Shown one piece after another: positions 12,001 through 20,700 of a DNA stretch of 64,000 nt. The stretch is from Gibbula magus (lineage: Eukaryota; Mollusca; Gastropoda; Trochida; Trochidae). Within the stretch, counting starts at the first letter, position 1. Every line of letters begins with the position of its first letter. The DNA lies in assembly GCA_936450465.1 (NCBI GenBank), contig OW388302.1:17995569-18059568 (forward strand), given 5' to 3'. The notes under the pieces were generated by a model that was not told the origin of the DNA, did not search any database, and was given only the letters and a program-made list of their open reading frames with translations. The position numbers were made by a program, and so were the translations under genes.

Positions 12001-12034
12001 TCGTACCTTTGTTTTGCCCAGAAAGATTCTCTAA
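2980..12034 (+). CDS. Secreted-protein family copy 4, exons 6-8 (5' exons not in window)
   Basis: Unrecognised family; see copy 2 at 35271-46428 for the full model. Exons seen on the plus strand: exon 6 2980-3092 (tttcag acceptor, ACTG/gtacgt donor), exon 7 11443-11602 (tttcag acceptor, gtaaca donor) and exon 8 11890-12034 (gtgcag acceptor, ends in TAA). Phases are 2, 1 and 2 at the three acceptors, the same as in copy 2, and all three exons are open. Exon 6 encodes a GIFSINYDGED core, exon 7 LYIYVCM and FWCQGHLIS, and exon 8 ends in TRTFVLPRKIL and a stop, aligned with VLPIK plus stop of copies 1 and 2. Exon 8 is 39 nt longer than in copy 2. Intron 6 is 8.3 kb because a DIRS-type element, a mariner relic and a minisatellite sit in it. 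Exons 1-5 are presumably left of position 1, so I cannot say whether the gene is intact. Orientation is opposite to the other three copies. Confidence 0.72.
3338..3870 (+). pseudogene. Mariner-like transposase relic
   Basis: The first part (3338-3583) encodes IHKHMTNVYG, then DDPRSGKPVEA and RRIT, the N-terminal helix-turn-helix and linker of mariner transposases. After a gap, 3690-3865 reads ARLVTCNERW, HHWDPYTKQESMQ, a stop, then IFWDSRGV, which matches the block around the first catalytic aspartate (normally DETW; here NERW, so the key aspartate is lost). The SMQWK tryptophan is replaced by TGA. The D34D tail was not found. Frameshift, stop and missing catalytic residue make this a dead fossil. 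It lies in intron 6 of copy 4. Terminal repeats were not identified. Confidence 0.8.
3972..4510. repeat. 33-bp minisatellite, about 16 units
   Basis: Tandem units of 33 bp (for example gacggtctcatagacatata followed by ggcaaagtgcatt). The period is a multiple of three, so an open frame of 11-residue repeats runs through it on the minus strand. That frame has no other support and is treated as an artefact. It lies in intron 6 of copy 4. Confidence 0.92.
4511..5074. other. Intronic spacer between minisatellite and DIRS-type element
   Basis: No recognisable gene or repeat. A 77-residue open frame on the plus strand (4685-4918) has no family features. Confidence 0.45.
5075..5159 (-). repeat. Split direct repeat B2 (3' end of DIRS-type element)
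   Basis: 85-bp outer copy of B1; it defines the element's 3' end at 5075. No target-site duplication is expected or seen. Confidence 0.9.
5517..5650. repeat. 52-bp tandem repeat in the A2-B2 spacer
   Basis: About two and a half units of 52 bp (tattataaaggctctacagc and so on) inside the roughly 710-bp spacer between A2 and B2. The spacer has no gene. Confidence 0.8.
5872..6054 (-). repeat. Split direct repeat A2
   Basis: 183-bp copy of A1, lying directly next to B1 with 4 bp of overlap (6051-6054, atat). Confidence 0.92.
6051..6135 (-). repeat. Split direct repeat B1
   Basis: 85 bp, matching 5075-5159 throughout. It begins 15 nt after the recombinase stop codon in element orientation. Confidence 0.92.
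6151..7267 (-). pseudogene. Tyrosine recombinase ORF of the DIRS-type element, broken by one frame change
   Basis: Two open frames together cover a YR integrase. The upstream one (7267-6833) encodes the N-terminal SAM-like core-binding part (TARKYRYGIAAWKRW) and stops at 6833. The downstream one (open from about 6834, ATG at 6753, stop at 6151) encodes the catalytic part, with GFLRSSEL (first Arg, residue 33 from that ATG), HSLR (148-151), HGRW (171-174) and the nucleophile Tyr at 183. All R-H-R-H/W-Y positions are therefore present. The break near 6833 is a shift of one base. It could be a mutation that kills this copy, an assembly error, or a programmed frameshift; I see no obvious slippery heptamer. 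The ORF ends 15 nt before repeat B1. Confidence 0.82.
7176..10010 (-). CDS. Gag-like / reverse transcriptase / RNase H / Dam-like polyprotein of the DIRS-type element
   Basis: Single open frame of 944 codons. Residues 1-230 are charged and helical (Gag-like), followed by a CCHC knuckle at 231-244 (C-x2-C-x4-H-x4-C). Reverse transcriptase spans about 385-565, with KLD at 439-441, VLPFGLTSAP near 477-486 and FLDD at 510-513 in place of the usual YxDD. RNase H is at 670-790 with acidic residues in YSDE, WRE, TDN and the final TAD. Residues 795-900 resemble the Dam-type N6-adenine methyltransferase domain of DIRS/PAT elements (VDRFAS near 815, NWLVPP near 853). The first ATG at 10010 lies inside repeat A1; a second ATG at 9941 begins MDDNSS just inside A1's inner edge and could be the real start. 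The 3' end overlaps the upstream part of the recombinase frame by about 90 nt. No internal stop. Confidence 0.9.
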   Translation of the reverse strand: MEGFSNVVSLALDTAEFSLLTFTMDDNSSTAGKLDAILLKLDSNKQEIESTFDHKISKLREEFVNSAKDLKLKAETEYSWSREGNRIQFSFNSEVLDGLTTAKQALASGDFALASTSITEEVDRLRQRNKLIKIADSSEGGWETMRNYVSNELADDSDDDKKIAKADLKALRKLKQKKNKSGPYSSKNVRRSQVSPSPVQYVLPISSSVHTQPIQSIQPFRGVRGQRQGSCFACCDFSHYIRECPYRAGSTNLHERGQEPRLQSRPSADQDLSVKLLCDSNISDNDIADTPHCFYTGDYFEYEQGTAEIMVKGRLKVNLNFWCEIGTSDYIIDIIRNGYKIPFISRPPSMHLCNNSSAFKHPEFVTEAISELKNKQLITECGSPPYIVNPLSVAIQSSGKKRLILDLSRVNDYVIKKSVKYEDWKVALEYINMNDWLIKLDIHSAYHHIDICHSHTDYLGFSWRDSTGQIHYFKFSVLPFGLTSAPYLFTKVMRQLVKKWRYESKKILTFLDDGLLSAPSSDEAVTTGQKVKHDLIRSGFVPKVEKSLWSPSQALEWLGFHINTVSMVMSIPQRKIDKLNVHLQCLLLDKHKYHSVRSLASVVGQIVSMKMVIGSVAQLMTRSLSMDIDSVFSWNSKVKLSPQSVDQLSFWAAHIDAYKSTGLKAQSIPTRVVYSDESGSGFGGYCVQFGQAISHGQWSDKEAESSSTWRELQAVHLVLRSFIPRLSAHRVLWLTDNKNVTSVVEKGSMKPHLQAVVLDIFQLCSSHNVALHMQWIPRSDNETADMLSKIVDYDDWSMPNYIFKQLDAKWGPHRVDRFASYYNTKLPCFNSRFYNPGCDAVGCFTVNWGGVVNWLVPPVCLIPRCLRHLAECRAKGTLIVPEWHSACFWPLITLNCEFIPQVKDVMYLSRSKQAYVASRIKGGLFGEHDLDFNMLALFVDFSII
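9946..10128 (-). repeat. Split direct repeat A1 (5' end of DIRS-type element)
   Basis: 183 bp, direct copy of 5872-6054 with about three mismatches. It contains the first ATG of the polyprotein frame. Outer end reads aacaatat on the plus strand. Confidence 0.92.
10129..11442. other. Rest of copy 4 intron 6
   Basis: No supported gene or repeat. Open frames at 10376-10585 and 10799-11164 (minus) are AT-rich and lack any family feature. Confidence 0.5.
11443..11602 (+). CDS. Copy 4 exon 7
   Basis: 160 nt, 2 nt + 52 codons + 2 nt. Encodes LYIYVCM, LVRYNHSDDL (sequon NHS), DVFWCQGHLIS. Preceded by tgtttctttcag. Only one acceptor is present here; the 66-bp acceptor duplication of copies 2 and 3 is absent. 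Confidence 0.78.
11890..12034 (+). CDS. Copy 4 exon 8 (terminal coding exon)
   Basis: 145 nt from a ttttttgtgcag acceptor to TAA. The shared C-terminus is VLSPNK, then TRTFVLPRKIL and stop. The first 13 or so codons are extra relative to copies 1 and 2, with a partly repeated AAAAACGTTTTG motif. A 15-bp tandem array begins at the stop codon. Confidence 0.72.
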
Positions 12035-12096
12035 TGGATTCTCTAATGGATTCTCTAATGGATTCTCTAATGGATTCTCTAATGGATTCTCTACTT
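12022..12096 (+). repeat. 15-bp array starting at the copy 4 stop codon
   Basis: About five units of gattctctaatg plus gat. The first unit contains the last two codons and the stop codon of exon 8, so the stop codon itself has been tandemly copied into the 3' UTR. Confidence 0.85.
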
Positions 12097-12152
12097 CTAC
12101 TTCTGCTTCTACTTCTACTTCTACTTCTACGTCTACTACTACTAATACTAAA

Positions 12153-12199
<47 letters not shown>

Positions 12200-12826
12200 C
12201 ACTAGTGCTACTACTAATACTACTACTGCTTCTGCTGCTGCTACTACTACTACTACTACTATTATTATTATTACTACTACTACTAACATTACTATTACTA
12301 CTGCTACTACTACATACCACCACTACTGCCACTACTACTACTACAACTACAACTATGGCTACTATTACTGCTGCTAATACTACTACTACTACTACTGCTA
12401 TTGCTACTACTACTACTACTATTGCTACTACTGCTACTACTACCACTACTAATGCTGCTACTATTACTACTACTACTACTTCTACTACTACTACTACATA
12501 CCACTACTACTGCTACTACTACTGCTGCTACTACGACAACTACTACTACTTCTACTACTGCTGCTGTTACTACTACTTCTGCTACTACTACTACTACATA
12601 CCACTACTACTGCTGCTAATACTACCGCTACTACTACTACTACGACTTCTACTGCTACTACTCTCACTACTACTACTACTGCTACTACTAATACTGCTGC
12701 TACTACAACCGCTACTACTACTAATACTACTGCTACTACCATTACTGCTGCTAGTACATACCACTACTACTGCTGCTACTACTATCACCAGCACCACTAC
12801 TACTACTACTACTACTACTTATTTTA
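12097..12826 (+). repeat. Long imperfect (CTA/CTG/CTT)n trinucleotide array
   Basis: About 730 bp of interrupted TAC/CTA/CTG triplets with four spaced ACATACCAC punctuations. Low-complexity open frames of 64-278 residues in every frame are artefacts. If the AATAAA at 12890 is used, the array lies in the 3' UTR of copy 4. Confidence 0.92.
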
Positions 12827-12889
12827 CCTGTAATTTTGACAATATATCTCTGTCATATGTCTGCTATTGACACAAAACATTTGAGGTGA

Positions 12890-12895
12890 AATAAA
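12890..12895 (+). promoter_or_regulatory. Possible polyadenylation signal for copy 4
   Basis: AATAAA followed within 25 nt by a GT/T-rich tract. It is the first good signal I see after the repeat array downstream of the exon 8 stop. Confidence 0.4.
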
Positions 12896-13040
12896 ACTTG
12901 AATGTGTTTTTTTAGTTGCGATTTGTGTCAAGTTGTTGAATTCGTTGAGTTTGTGTTGTTGTGTTGATAGTTATAATAATGTTGCACAACAGTAAAACAA
13001 TCAAAGAAAGAATATGATTTGATCCGTGTATTGTGACACA

Positions 13041-13389
13041 TTAAAGGGGCAGTAGCACGTTTTTTTTTATGAAATAAGTCGATGAAATGAATTTGAAAAA
13101 TAATGTCACCAAGTAAAACATCCTTCTCCCTTTGGAAAGTTAAGTTAAAAATGAGTGTACATTGTTCCCTAATGCCATGGGAATCGTTTTTGTCATTCGA
13201 AGTAATAAATTGTGTTCACAATAAAATGGCTGTGATGTAATTTTTGCTTTATACGCAACAGCGTTTTTACAAGTACGGTTAATTGATTTGTTTGATACAA
13301 TGTTTTACCCTCTAAGGTAAATATAATGGACATAAAAACTATCATTATAAATGGGAAATTTGCAAAAAACGTGCTACTGCCCCTTTTAG
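13041..13389. mobile_element. TTAA-flanked MITE, family M1 copy 1
   Basis: Ends are near-perfect inverted repeats (aggggcagtagcacg at 13045, complement ending 13385) flanked by TTAA and TTAG. About 341 bp, no coding capacity. Related copies are at 60261-60611 and, truncated, before 55540. TTAA target sites are known for piggyBac and Kolobok superfamilies; which one applies is not decidable here. Confidence 0.82.
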
Positions 13390-14473
13390 ATGGACATGAA
13401 AGCAAATAATGGAATACACCAATGGTGTATTTTGCAATGATCGCACTTCTGACTTTAATGGACTATTTATTCTATTGCTATGACAGAATTCTACTACGAT
13501 CTGGTCAAATGCAGGACAAAGATTCATTTGTGTGTGTCCCCAAGTCTCATTAAAATCAGACCGTAATTAGTTGCACTACGTTACACAATAAAAGTCTGAC
13601 TAAGCCCAATGAAACAGTTTGTCAGATTAACCTTCGACTCGAGTTTGACCTAATCATGTCGAAACGTAATCCAACCAATCAAAATGAGCCTCTCTTACTG
13701 AAACGTGGCTGGGTTTGGATCAGTCAACTGGTATATGTGTTACGTAATGGAACTTAATAACTGTCTGATATTAATGAAATTGATGTGTCCCCCATGGTCG
13801 AGCACATATTATACACATAGTAGGGATGTGGATACCATTTCTCATGTTTCTAAAACATAGAGGCTTTGTGAACCTTGTTTTGTAGTCAGCAGCAATTAAA
13901 CAACACTTTGTTTCAATCAAACTGAAGGAATCATATTGAAACAAAGTTGTCATCATATAAAAACCTCTGACACCACAATGTGTCCTCATTTAGCAACACT
14001 GTTGGGAAATATACCTACAATTGTATGCTTTATATATACAGGAAAATAAACACAGAATATGTACACAATCTAATAAAAGAATCCATAAACATATCTATCA
14101 AATCTGCCAGCAATGATATTGCTGATATGTAAACATAAGTATGTGTAAACAGTGAAGTAAGCAAACAGATACTGTACCTTATAAACTATCTGGAATTGAT
14201 GTCACAGTAACTAACATGATTCTCTATACAGTCGTCACAGGTAGGAGCCAGTGTTGCTATGATGTTATGTTCTACGAATACAATTTATTTTCAGGGGCTA
14301 ACAATGTAGCTGTTTTTATATGTTGTGGAGAGAACACTGAATACAGGTTTCCTGTTTGTGTAATAATATAACTCTCTATCACGAGAAACATGCTTGAAAT
14401 ACACTGTTAAATTGATATATGCGGCATTTTTCATAAAATTGTATATGGCATTGATACGTGTCAAATTACCATA
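13390..14473. other. Intergenic, nothing recognised
   Basis: No gene, repeat array or terminal-repeat pair seen. Confidence 0.45.
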
Positions 14474-14631
14474 CAGTAGAACATGGATATAATGAACTCC
14501 AAGGGATCAAAGAATTATGTTCGTTATATCAGATTTTCGCTTTTCACGTTTGGTATATCATGTAGGGCCTATGACGACACTTATAAATTCGTTCGCTATA
14601 TCCATTTGTTCGCTATATCCGTGTTCTACTG
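14474..14631. mobile_element. Short pogo/Tigger-like MITE
   Basis: 158 bp with inverted ends cagtagaacatggatata and the complement of gttcgctatatccgtgttct, running to ctactg. The CAGTAGAAC start and a TA on the left side are typical of pogo/Tc1-mariner non-autonomous elements. No coding capacity. Confidence 0.65.
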
Positions 14632-15325
14632 TGTTAAATCATTTCCAGATACAAAATACATGACAATAAGTTGTTTTCGATGAAAAGGTCTTGAATAACT
14701 GCAGAAACTGAAACTACTGAAAATACTGTTGCATAAACGCATATATATATGGTAGACTCAGTTACATATGTGTTTTTATAATTAAGCAACGAGTCAACAT
14801 GAAAATCATTTCCTGTTTTATTTAGTCAACTAAAACACTATCGATTAAATGTTTTAAAGCATTTACTTTAAGACAATATAAGTACAGAAATATTTTATTT
14901 TAATTTGAAATATACGACGTTTCGGAGTATAAACATGCTCACTCCTGTGGAATGTAAGAAATTAACAAAATGTGAGACATGCACTTGTGTTGGTTTGGTC
15001 TAAGTCCTCAGTTGATGATACTACTGGGGACTCTCGTAAATAGTTCATTGTATGCTAATCAAGCTAACCACTTGTCACTACCAATCAATAAAAATCTATT
15101 GTAGATTGTTTAAGCTTCCTATATATTCGCCATGTTGAAAATGCTCCGCACTGTTGAAAAGACTTGTAAACAAGTCTAAATGAGACGCATCCAGTCATCA
15201 TTAAAATGATATCTACAGCAAGTGTCGTCTGAAGCATTTTATTTTTATGTATATTTACTTCATGTGAGACCTTCAGTTTTTCATATATATATATATGGTA
15301 TATATATGGTATATATATATATATG

Positions 15326-15357
<32 letters not shown>

Positions 15358-15511
15358 CAGAGTTTAGAGTAAAAGTGATATAGCCGTCTGTCCCTTTAGC
15401 AGTAATATCTTGATTTTTGATCATTTCTGATCAACTAACTGAAATATTTTAACTCTACATGCAAAAGTATTCAAACTCAAGATTCCAACACCGTTTCTGT
15501 GTTGTAGAGAC
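14632..15511. other. Intergenic, with AT-rich microsatellite
   Basis: No gene. A TATATG/TA dinucleotide microsatellite occupies about 15283-15357. Confidence 0.6.
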
Positions 15512-16763
15512 ATGAACTCCTCCCCAAGACGGTTGAGTCCTCTTCCTGCTGCTCGTCCTGCTTCTGTATGTTTGGTTGGCGGCAGAAGCTGATTGGTCAG
15601 TTCATAACTCGAACATTGTCTAGTCTTTGTCAGCTAACTATGTCACATACAGTGATTGTAGAACCACGGAAAGTTCTAAGGTAGAACCAACGTGGATCAT
15701 CTTAAGACAAGAAAGGGTGAATTCAAGCAACAAGTCGAGAAAAATAAGTCCTGAAAGCACAAATGATGTTCACCATGAACAACATTCAGTGTATGCGCAC
15801 ACAAGTCCTCAATCACGTGACACTCATCACGTGACTGATTTTCTCAAACACAATGGATACAATACGCCTTCACAGTCACATGACAAATATCACGTGACCG
15901 GGAATCAGGATACAAAGGTCGGTTTACCTCCCCTTTGTATAGAAGTGAACATCTGCAAGAGACACCACAGTTCAGACGTCTACTACTACAAGAGAAGTGA
16001 GCAGTTTAAGCTCCGCCTCGAGGAGTCCATCCGGTACAGTACCAACATTACACACACAGATGATGTTGTCCCTCGTATAGCCCACTTCGTCCTGTACAGC
16101 TACAGAAACTCCACATTCCTATTCCATTACATGGTGGCAATACTCGCAGCCAACCGCATAGCCAAACCAGATAGGATCTACTTCTGGCACGATAACCTGC
16201 CAGTTGGCGATAACTAGACAGAGACCAAATTAAAGGTCGACACTTTGTTTCTAGTGCACCGAAGGAGACCAACCCAAATCAGGGGGAACACAATCATTAT
16301 TCCTGAACATATCTCCGATGTTGTCCGGCTTGAGGCCTTACTAGAATACGGAGGCATGTATTTCGACAACGACGCCATTGTTGTGAACCCTGTTGACGGT
16401 CTCCTGAAGTATGACGTCACAATTGGTAATGGTTCTGAATTGGTTCTTTGCAACGGGATCCTTTTTTCAAAGCCTTGGTCAGATTTTTTCAAACTATGGC
16501 ACTGAGAGTACAGAGGCTTCAACGATAGAGCATGGGGTGACCACTCGGTTATAGAGCCTTATTATCTCTCAAGGCAGTTTCCTAGTTTGATACACGTGGA
16601 ACTTACGTCACTGTGCGGGCCCTTAGAATGACATAATATCCACGGGCCAGGTGTGTACCTCGACTACAAGACACGTGACTATGTTGTGCATCTCTCGATG
16701 CGACTGTGGTGGAGATCTGTGGATCGCGAAACTGTCAAATATTTGAACACGACACATATTTGA
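15512..16763 (+). pseudogene. Glycosyltransferase 32-like (DXD) type II membrane enzyme, pseudogene
   Basis: A short start (ATG 15512, MNSSPRR) runs, after a frame change near 15534, into a hydrophobic membrane anchor (LFLLLVLLLYVW, 15540-15575). A stem follows, then a catalytic domain beginning PRIAHFVLYSY. The catalytic domain contains RLEALLEYGGMYFDND (DXD-type FDND motif, sugar-nucleotide/metal binding), as in Gly_transf_sug enzymes, which act in the Golgi lumen. In the same frame there are stops at 15621 (TAG), 16215 (TAG), 16503 (TGA) and 16629 (TGA), and the frame ends at 16763. Several stops could come from single C-to-T changes. Four stops and one frameshift mean it is not functional as read. 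Intronless; a retrocopy or decayed tandem paralogue are both possible. Confidence 0.8.
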
Positions 16764-17222
16764 ACACGACGGCGGGTAGTGTCATGAGGTATATATACCT
16801 TAATGATTCAACTCTGTGGAAGGATTCTGCTCCATTTTGATAAAAACGGAGTATTTTAACCATTATTTTTAGGAACTATTTGACTAAGTACAGAGCCGTA
16901 CTTAGAAATATCATTTAATATACATTTGATATCAGAATAGACGAGGGATCTGTTTTTATTTATCATTCAAATTTCTCTTTCAACGGTTATCAACGGCTAT
17001 CAGTAAAAAAGTCAATTTGTACGTCATAAAGCAACCTTAACTAATGTTAACCTTACCCCCTCATTCTTTGACATTGCACTAAGACTACCTTTGTGACTCA
17101 AAATCACCTTGTGTTTTATGAATGAGGTCCAAGGGAAGTTAAATAAATCTAAATACTAAGGTCATAACATTGTGACGTCATTAGCATTATGATGAGAGCT
17201 TCGTCGACGAGGGAATGCCACA
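16764..17222. other. Intergenic, nothing recognised
   Basis: No gene or repeat seen, apart from a duplicated ttgaacacgac motif at the end of the glycosyltransferase pseudogene. Confidence 0.4.
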
Positions 17223-17739
17223 TCAATCATTTATTCCGTTTGTAAATACATGGATGGTTATGGCAATATGATGGAAGATATTTGACTCACAAGTTTGTAT
17301 ATGCTGGAATACAATCATGACATGTTCATCTTCAAGCTGTGCTTTACAATATGAACAAGAAGTGTCTGATTTTTTATAATATCTATAAGCATTTATACTT
17401 AAACCATGTATATTACAGCGTAATTTTGTCAGGCATCTCCGTAATCCTGCATTATTGATGGGTAAGTATTTCTTAGGAAAGTAGTCATGTTTTATCAAAA
17501 GATAAAATTAAAGAGAACTTGATATTGACATTTCATGGTTCCATTCTTAGAAGCATATATATTTACATCGTTGCTTAAAATTTTCAAGGAAATACTTTTT
17601 ATTTACAATAGTCTGATTCGTCTATACATAATTAAAGCCGTATTTGCAAAGCAGTTTCCTTACTTTCAAAACCCAATTCTCATCCCCCAATTCGCAAAAT
17701 CTTGTTTACAATTCATAGCCTTTTTGAGTGTATCTATAT

Positions 17740-19390
17740 CAGGGGCGTAACTAGGAAAAAATCAGTTTCGATTGTTGTACTTAAAATGGTTTTAAAGAAT
17801 CACTGCAAAATGGGTGAAAGAACAGACGAACCAAACCAGCAGGTTGAAACAAACGTTATTGCGAATATAACTAACATTATGAAACCATTTGTAATTTAAC
17901 GTTGAAAAAGGAACAAGAACAAGAACAGTTATAGAATTATTTGAAACAACCAGGAAGCTATCTGATCTGTGCACTCTATGCCATCAACTTTACTTGAAGA
18001 GAAGGGCCATTTTGCAAGTTTTTCCCTCTGCAAAATCATTTACCAACTTCAATGTTGACATTGAAATCCCTGTGAATATGAAGTAGTGAAAGAGCATTAA
18101 GCCGCTCCGTTATCATTGTTGGCCTGAAATACGTTTTAACACGCTCAGCCTTTGCAGAAGACACTGGCATTGTCACAAGTGTTTTGAGGGCAACATGGAT
18201 ATAGATAAGATAAAGATCTTCTTTTGCGAAGTCCAGTGTTGCCAACAAACACGACGGAACATCTTGCCAACGTGATTTCCATCACCTGATTTCTACCGAC
18301 TGTTGCATACTAATGTCCTCGGTCATATTATGGACTGAAGAAGGTAAAAACTCCTGAGCTTCGAATCGGCCATTTAGGCTTCAGGTGTAGACGCAATGGC
18401 ATTGTCGCGCAATGTTTGACGACCGAAACACCTTTGTTTTTTGTTGTTGTATTTACTTGTCATGTTGGACGCCTCACTGAACAGCTCCATCCATACAGAC
18501 TCGTCGCAAACTGCTGATGATAACAGAAGCCTCGCTTGAAGCACTGATCAGATCTATTGTCGCAGATTGCAACATGAGAGAAAGCTGAACTGTGTACTGG
18601 ATGACATGTTAATTCACAACAAGGCCAATGATAAAATCAAAAGATTAAATGGAACATCTGAGGGATCTGCCCTAGAGTCGCAATCCTGTTCAAGAAAGCA
18701 TCAGGATACCGATGTCTAATGATGGCTTGGACACCATTCAAATGGCCACTCATGTTTGAGGCACCGTCATAACCTTGCCCCTCATATCGACTTTCTGTAC
18801 TCCATGTTTGTCTAGTTCTGATAGAAAGGATTGGGCTAGGGAGCCGCCCTTGTGCTTTCAGCCTTGGTGAAACCTAAAAATTATTCTTTGAGAGTAGTTT
18901 GACTCTGATCGTTTACAGAAATGTGTCGAAGAGATAGAATTATTTTCTTTGATTGAGGAATCTGTTGCCTCGTCAGCAATGAGTGAAAAGCATTTCTGCA
19001 AAATTACAGTTATTTACCAACTGTTTTCTCACTTGTGACGCACACATATCAAGAAGCTCATTTTGAATGGCTGGTGATAAGTATTTGTTTCTAATTGTGC
19101 TGTTGTGCAAATGCCTGTTCAATAACTCATCTGTTTTTGCACAATACTGCAAGAGAGCTACAAAATTGCTTTTCTCATCATGATGACCTCTGATTGCACA
19201 CTTCTATAAACATTGCTACACTAGTCATCATCGAATGATTGGTTAAGATTGTGTTCTGCGAAGACTAATGCTATCTGACGAATGTCACCAATAAAAGACA
19301 AAAATAACAAAACCTAAAATTAATTTTTCAAAAACATGCTTGCTTGTGTAAGCACTTGCTTTTTTGTGGTACATGGTAGTTACGCCTCTG
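17740..19390 (-). mobile_element. hAT transposon relic nested in the LINE
   Basis: 1651 bp with short terminal inverted repeats, caggggcgtaact at 17740-17752 and its near complement at 19378-19390. On the minus strand, FSLIADEATD (near 18965-18935) and the C-terminal dimerisation segment at 18248-18036 (LVTMPVSSAKAERVKTYF, then ERLNALSLLHIHRD) identify a hAT transposase of the ZMYM1-like type. Frames are broken throughout. An 8-bp target duplication was looked for; flanks share only a tatat core. LINE coding sequence continues on both sides. Confidence 0.82.
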
Positions 19391-20087
19391 TATATTGTGG
19401 CTGGTGGAGAAGCCATATTCAAAATGCAAGTATTCTGATATTGTCATACGGACATAACAGATATTGCCCGCACTCGGCTAGGATAGCTTTTTTGGGGGAT
19501 CTAGAACCAACTTGAAGAACAGTTTTACAAAAGGTTGTGTGCACCTTTTCAATAGGTTTTCGGGATTCCCAACCCCATAATTCAGCGCCGTGTAACAATA
19601 TAGACTTAATTTTTCCATCAAATAGTCTGAAAGCAGCTTCAATGGGCATATTTTTAAATTCATTTATAAAACCTTTGATTGGAAATAATGCCTGTTCAGC
19701 CTGTTGGGATAAAGACTCACACGCTTTAGTAAACATGTTCCTAATTTAAAAGACAATACCTAAATGTTTATAATTAGAAGTTACTTCTATTTTGTTCACC
19801 TTAATAAACCATTTTTCATATTTCGATAGTGTCCAACCTTTTTTGAAGACAACAACTTTCGTTTTCTTAGAGTTTATTAGAGTTTATTAGTTTATTACTA
19901 AACCTCACTTCTCTCAGTGACTTACTAAAATATATATTTTCTTCTGAAGATTAACAACTGTATCTGCATATATTGCAACATCATCCGCAAATAGCAGCAA
20001 CGATAGTGTTCTTAAAGATTCATCAATGAATATACCACTGGCATCGGATGTTATTATATCATTGACAAGTTCATCAATATACGTATA

Positions 20088-20188
20088 GGTTAATCACCCA
20101 AACAAGGTAGTTATTTAGATTAACTATGCGAGGGCGTTAGCCCGAGCAGAGTTAATCTAAATAACTATCGCAGTTTTGGGTGATTAAA
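20088..20188. repeat. Two-tier inverted repeat (hairpin), about 100 bp
   Basis: Outer arms ttaatcacccaaa (20090-20102) and tttgggtgattaa (20175-20187); inner arms tagttatttagattaac (20108-20124) and its complement (20151-20167). The 26-nt loop has its own gggc/gccc mini-stem. It may be a small MITE inserted in the LINE. Confidence 0.8.
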
Positions 20189-20700
20189 CGGCTTATACCA
20201 CGTGGGAATATTGTTTTTACGTACGTTTAATGAATGAGATGTAAAGAAAATTATCATTACAAGTGAAAAAAAATGTTTTTTTAATTCAAATAATTGCCCT
20301 AGGGCGGTTATCAAGGTTATGTGAAATAACCCCTCTGAGAACAATAGACATAACGGACCCTAGTGGTATAAAATATAATAAGTGCCAGTGACAATATGCA
20401 CCCCTGTCGCACTCCACATGATATGTGAAAAACATTAGTCATTGCCGATTTATTGTACCGTGCCGAAGCTTTTACGTTTTGATACACGTCACTGCAAGTA
20501 TTGTATGTATTGTACCATGTATGTATTCTGTGGACAGAGATTTTTGGAAATCCACAAAGATACAATAACAGTTTTTTTTATGATAAAAGACCCCATGAGG
20601 TTTTTTTTAACAGTTTAATAATAAAGGTTCACAATATTTCAGAATTCCTAAGAGGAATCCAAGGACAAACATCGCTTTGTCAATACTAACTTTCAATTGG

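Larger units (their letters stand above)
17223..20700 (-). mobile_element. Non-LTR retrotransposon (LINE) remnant, RT to C-terminus
   Basis: Read on the minus strand, fragments follow the order of one LINE ORF2. Around 20565-20317 there is GVRQGCILS (RT palm region). Near 19992-19975 lies FADDVAIYAD (catalytic ADD). At 19870-19740 is the KTKVVVFKK / NYKHLGIVF thumb region. At 19736-19419 is the post-RT region (LLHGAELWGWE, KAILAECG). At 17500-17223 is the C-terminal CSYCKAQLEDEH cysteine/histidine motif. Frames change between fragments and stops are common, so it is dead. Between 19391 and 17739 the element is split by a hAT relic. The N-terminal endonuclease was not identified. Confidence 0.82.

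Noticed and set aside
11954..12870. Open frames of 64-278 residues made of poly-Leu, poly-Thr, poly-Ser or poly-Val
   Set aside because: They come from the CTA/CTG/CTT triplet array in all six frames.
15627..16505. Two separate glycosyltransferase genes
   Set aside because: The two frames are the same frame separated by a single TAG at 16215 and together form one GT32-like domain; treated as one pseudogene.
17732..19398. 8-bp target-site duplication of the hAT relic
   Set aside because: Flanking octamers share only a tatat core, not a clear duplication.
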